6,404 bases of DNA from assembly GCA_022793355.1 (NCBI GenBank), contig JAAWCR010000178.1, positions 1-6,404 on the forward strand, in the 5' to 3' direction. This document shows, one piece after another, positions 4,183-6,404 of the stretch. Source of the DNA: Lawsonibacter sp. (GTDB taxonomy: Bacteria; Bacillota; Clostridia; Oscillospirales; Oscillospiraceae). The notes under the pieces were generated by a model, which did not search any database, had not been told where the DNA came from, and saw only the letters and a list, made by a program, of their open reading frames with translations. How positions within the stretch are numbered: the stretch's first letter is position 1; each line of letters opens with the position of its first letter. The translations under genes and the position numbers were made by a program.

Positions 4183-4203
4183 CGCAGGCCCTCCCGTCCT
4201 GCG
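4183..4203 (+). other. Small hairpin ahead of the terminator
   Basis: CGCAGG (4183-4188) pairs with CCTGCG (4198-4203) around a nine-base loop in the 3' untranslated part of the preceding gene. No T-tract follows it. Confidence 0.35.
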
Positions 4204-4228
4204 GAACATCATACAGGCTTGAAAGACT

Positions 4229-4259
4229 GGGCTGTCCCTTTGGGCAGCCCCCTTTTTTT
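4229..4259 (+). terminator. Strong intrinsic terminator of the 127-residue protein gene
   Basis: GGGCTGTCC (4229-4237), loop CTTT, GGGCAGCCC (4242-4250): nine pairs including one T-G, then CC and seven T residues (4253-4259). It separates this unit from the ABC operon, whose promoter begins 20 bases later. Confidence 0.92.
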
Positions 4260-4279
4260 GAAAAAATTCAAATTTCCTC

Positions 4280-4308
4280 TTGACAAGAGACCTTGTTGGT
4301 GATATCGT
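4280..4308 (+). promoter_or_regulatory. Promoter of the GntR-ABC operon with inverted repeats
   Basis: TTGACA (4280-4285), 17 bases, TATCGT (4303-4308). The -10 box is weak, so output may be low or controlled. Within the spacer ACAAG-AGAC-CTTGT (4283-4296) is an inverted repeat that overlaps the -35 box. A wider perfect inverted repeat pairs TTGTTGGT (4293-4300) with ACCAACAA (4343-4350). YtrA-family repressors are usually autoregulatory and bind inverted repeats at their own promoters, so these are candidate operators (inference). Confidence 0.55.
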
Positions 4309-4367
4309 TAGTTACACAAGCAATGAACCAGCGAGCAAACGAACCAACAAACCACGGAGGTGATTTA

Positions 4368-4745
4368 ATGCGGGGAACCTTAAACGACCAGTCCCTGATC
4401 TATTTGCAGATTGCCCGGATGCTGGAGGACGACATCCTCCGGGAGGTCTACCGGGAGGAGGAGCAGGTGCCCTCCACCAACGAGCTGGCCCGGAATTACA
4501 ACATCAACCCGGCTACGGCGGCCAAGGGCATCAATCTGCTGGTATCGGACGGAATTTTGTACAAGCGCCGGGGCATCGGCATGTTTGTATCGAAGGGAGC
4601 GGGAGACACCGTGAAGGAAAAACGAAAGGCCGCCTTTTACGACGGCTTTGTGAAGCCGCTGGTGAAGGAGGGGGCGTCGCTGGCCCTCACCGGAGAGGAG
4701 CTGGTGGATATGATTACAAAAGCCATGGAGGAGGAGAAAAAATGA
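4368..4745 (+). CDS. GntR family transcriptional regulator, YtrA subfamily
   Basis: Protein of 125 residues, predicted to be a DNA-binding repressor of its own operon. The N-terminal winged helix-turn-helix is complete: IYLQIARMLEDDILREVYREEEQVPSTNELA, then the recognition part NYNINPATAAKGINLLVSDGILYKRRGIGMFV. The PST.ELA and NP.T..K....L...G......G.GMFV patterns are GntR hallmarks. Only about 50 residues of helix follow, no large effector domain, which fits the YtrA group (about 120-130 residues). I chose the start at 4368, with the near-perfect GGAGGTGAT site, over an in-frame ATG at 4293 that would lie inside the promoter. The stop overlaps the ABC ATPase start (ATGA), so expression is coupled. 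The gene pair matches ytrA-ytrB of Bacillus, where the operon responds to cell-wall-active antibiotics; whether this one does is unknown. Confidence 0.92.
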   Translation: MRGTLNDQSLIYLQIARMLEDDILREVYREEEQVPSTNELARNYNINPATAAKGINLLVSDGILYKRRGIGMFVSKGAGDTVKEKRKAAFYDGFVKPLVKEGASLALTGEELVDMITKAMEEEKK

Positions 4746-5629
4746 GCGCTGGAATCTTAAAGGCCCAGGGCCTGTGCAAGTCCTACAAGGACAAGGAGGT
4801 ACTCCACAATCTGGACCTGACCATCGAGCCGGGGAAAATCTACGGTCTGATTGGCCGGAACGGGGCGGGCAAGACCACCCTGCTGGGCATCCTTACCGCC
4901 CAGAACACCAAAAACAGCGGGGACGTCACCTACAACGGCCAGCCGGTATGGGAAAATCAGCGGGCCCTCAATGACATCTGCTTCTCCCGGGAGCTTCAGC
5001 CCACCCTGTTTTCCGGGCCCAACAACCTGAAGGTCAAGCACTATCTCAAGTCCGCCGCCATCTACTATCCCAACTGGGATTTCGACTATGCCCTGCGCCT
5101 GCTGGACGAGTTCAAGCTGGAGACCAAAAAGAAAATCTCCCAGCTGTCCAAGGGCCAGATGTCCATGGTGACCATCCTGATTGCCTTGGCCAGCCGGGCC
5201 CCGATTACCATCCTAGATGAGCCCGCCGCCGGGCTGGACGTGGTGATGCGGGAGCGGTTCTACCAGCTCCTCCTGGAGGACTTTGCCCAGACAGGCCGCA
5301 CCTTTATCGTCTCTACCCACATCATCGAGGAGGCCGCCTCTGTCTTTGAGCGGGTCATCATCCTGGACGAGGGCCGCATCATCGAGAACACCGACACCGA
5401 GGAGCTCATCGGCCAGTTCCGCTACGTCTCCGGCCGGGACGACGTGGTGGACGAGGCCTGCCGGGGGCTTCAAGTGCTGTCCACCCACCAGATGGGCCGT
5501 CACAAGACGGTGGCCGTTCGAGGGGATATGGTCAAGCTGGAGACTGCCCAGGCGGCGGACGTGGACATTGCCCCCATGAATCTGCAAAACGTCTTTGTGT
5601 CCCTGTGCGGCCACGGGGACGCCCAGTGA
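4742..5629 (+). CDS. ABC transporter ATP-binding protein, YtrB-like
   Basis: Protein of 295 residues, the cytoplasmic ATPase of an ABC exporter. Visible motifs in order: A-loop Tyr15, Walker A GRNGAGKTT (38-46), signature LSKGQ (135-139; Lys replaces the usual Gly), Walker B ITILDE with Asp159 and catalytic Glu160, D-loop AGLD (163-166), and H-loop His193 in VSTHIIEEA. In place of the usual Q-loop glutamine the segment reads ICFSRELQPTL (79-89), where Glu84 or Gln86 would serve; such substitutions are common in the YtrB-type group. The C-terminal ~70 residues after IIENTD form an accessory domain. GAGGAGGAG precedes the ATG, which overlaps the GntR stop. It should pair with the membrane protein encoded next. 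Substrate unknown; regulator type suggests a role in peptide or cell-wall antibiotic response (inference). Confidence 0.93.
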   Translation: MSAGILKAQGLCKSYKDKEVLHNLDLTIEPGKIYGLIGRNGAGKTTLLGILTAQNTKNSGDVTYNGQPVWENQRALNDICFSRELQPTLFSGPNNLKVKHYLKSAAIYYPNWDFDYALRLLDEFKLETKKKISQLSKGQMSMVTILIALASRAPITILDEPAAGLDVVMRERFYQLLLEDFAQTGRTFIVSTHIIEEAASVFERVIILDEGRIIENTDTEELIGQFRYVSGRDDVVDEACRGLQVLSTHQMGRHKTVAVRGDMVKLETAQAADVDIAPMNLQNVFVSLCGHGDAQ

Positions 5630-5642
5630 GGAGGAGAGCGTT

Positions 5643-6338
5643 ATGGGAAAATCCGTTCGCTTTCTGCTCCAATTCACCTGGGTCAACCTGGGGGCTATCT
5701 TCGGCTTCGCCGCAATTATAATTGCTGGGTGCTATGCCACCGGCATACCCCATGACCTCGATACCAGCAACCTCTTTGAGACCTACTATTCCATGTTCCC
5801 CACCATGATTCTTCTGTGTCTGTTCCTGTACGCCTTCTCCCTGTGCACCAACAATCTGAATCTGGGGCTGTCCATGGGAGCACGGCGAAGGGATTTCTTC
5901 TGGGCCATTCAGGGCAATATGGCCTTCTACGCGGTGATCTGCTGGGGGCTCCAGCTGTTTATGTCCGCCTTCCCCGCCCTGGCCAACTGGGAGGTCCGGG
6001 AGCGGTGGGAGCTGCTGAACCTGTTCGGCGGCCGGGTGTGGGTCTTCCCTCTGGTGTGTATGGTGCTGATGGTGCTGGGCTGCCTCAGCGGGCTGGTAAT
6101 GGTGAAAAGCAAAATCGCGGGCACCATTCTGGTCACAGTATCCATCTTTGTGATGATTTTTGCCACAGCGTTTATGATGCTCTCCGCCGACACCGGGGTT
6201 ATGAGCTACCTGGTGGAGACGGAGTGGGGCTGGCTGTGGACCACTCTGCCCAGGATCATGATTGCCGTGCTGGCCGCCGGGGCGGTGGGCGGAGAATTCC
6301 TGATCTGGAAGGTTGTCCAGCGTTATGTTGTGAGGTGA
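5643..6338 (+). CDS. Six-helix membrane protein, likely the ABC permease
   Basis: Protein of 231 residues. Six hydrophobic segments are visible at about residues 12-30, 52-70, 92-110, 132-154, 160-180 and 202-222. The second is followed by a cytoplasmic-type loop LGLSMGARRRDFF (74-86), a pattern that recurs in small Firmicutes ABC permeases of the ABC-2-like group and is a likely contact site for the ATPase (inference). An extracytoplasmic loop rich in Trp and Glu (115-131) separates helices three and four. The start was set at the ATG at 5643, preceded by GAGGAGG that overlaps the ATPase stop codon; an earlier in-frame ATG at 5595 lies inside the ATPase gene and adds a Cys-rich stretch unlike a permease N-terminus. 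The gap to the ATPase gene is 13 bases, so the two are co-translated. Sequence conservation in this family is low; the call rests on topology and context. Confidence 0.82.
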   Translation: MGKSVRFLLQFTWVNLGAIFGFAAIIIAGCYATGIPHDLDTSNLFETYYSMFPTMILLCLFLYAFSLCTNNLNLGLSMGARRRDFFWAIQGNMAFYAVICWGLQLFMSAFPALANWEVRERWELLNLFGGRVWVFPLVCMVLMVLGCLSGLVMVKSKIAGTILVTVSIFVMIFATAFMMLSADTGVMSYLVETEWGWLWTTLPRIMIAVLAAGAVGGEFLIWKVVQRYVVR

Positions 6339-6344
6339 GTGGAG

Positions 6345-6404
6345 ATGATGAAAAAACTGATTAAGCTGAACCTGGACGACCTGGCCCTCTACCTGGCGGT
6401 GGAG
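6345..6404 (+). CDS. Start of a fourth operon gene (cut by window end), product unknown
   Basis: Twenty codons are visible: MMKKLIKLNLDDLALYLAVE. Two ATGs stand in tandem (6345 and 6348); GAGGTGA at 6332-6338, overlapping the permease stop, serves either. The gap after the permease stop is six bases, so it belongs to the same operon. The visible part is an amphipathic, Lys/Leu/Asp-rich helix, not yet a membrane span. Too short to assign a family; a second membrane subunit or an accessory protein would fit the context. Confidence 0.6.
   Translation, partial: MMKKLIKLNLDDLALYLAVE

Noticed and set aside
4293..4367. Extended start of the GntR gene at 4293
   Set aside because: It falls within the promoter spacer, and the ATG at 4368 has a near-perfect GGAGGTGAT site.
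5595..5642. Extended start of the permease gene at 5595
   Set aside because: It lies inside the ATPase gene, lacks a ribosome binding site and adds a Cys-rich stretch before the natural MGKSVRF start.
5213..5753. Leftward frames opposite the ATPase and permease genes
   Set aside because: Shadow frames of strongly supported genes, without start signals.
1..6404. CRISPR array, riboswitch, T-box or complete transposase
   Set aside because: No regularly spaced repeats, no recognisable leader motif and no transposase-like reading frame were seen on either strand.

Overview
The window reads as chromosomal DNA of a moderately high-GC, low-copy gut Clostridium relative, most likely Oscillospiraceae (Flavonifractor, Lawsonibacter or Oscillibacter type). 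The reasons are strong AGGAGG-type ribosome binding sites, sigma-A promoters, CCA-encoding tRNA genes and families typical of Clostridia (XpaC/TelA pair, DUF3842, a DUF6774-like small protein, a YtrA-type GntR regulator with its ABC exporter). The genus call is inference.

Left part (1-2579): an xpaC-telA operon runs leftward out of the window (telA is cut at the edge). Back to back with it, a rightward gene for a YjjU/RssA-like patatin-family phospholipase starts from its own promoter. A small leftward gene (DUF6774-like) converges on the phospholipase gene and overlaps its last 23 bases. Then comes a rightward DUF3842 gene.

Middle (2580-3785): two single tRNA genes, tRNA-Leu(UAG) and tRNA-Gly(CCC), each with a clear promoter and a terminator-like or clear terminator hairpin. 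Between them is decayed, more AT-rich DNA from a mobilizable element, reading leftward: the C-terminal end of an unrecognised protein, joined by an ATGA overlap to a DUF3847-like gene that has a stop at codon 7, then a long hairpin and a weak oriT-like stretch. After tRNA-Gly lies a short rightward relic of an AraC/GyrI-type regulator, followed by short direct repeats.

Right part (3786-6404): a single-gene unit for an unrecognised 127-residue protein with promoter and strong terminator, then an operon of a YtrA-family GntR repressor, an ABC ATPase, a six-helix membrane protein (likely the permease) and the start of a fourth gene cut by the window end. The tight coupling (ATGA overlap, 13-base gap, 6-base gap) indicates one transcript, probably autoregulated through the inverted repeats around its promoter.

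I see no CRISPR array, complete transposase gene or clearly new defence system. The most interesting points are the mobile-element scar between the two tRNAs, the overlapping convergent genes, and a near-identical promoter form (TTGCAA, 17 bases ending in GG, TATAAT) found three times.
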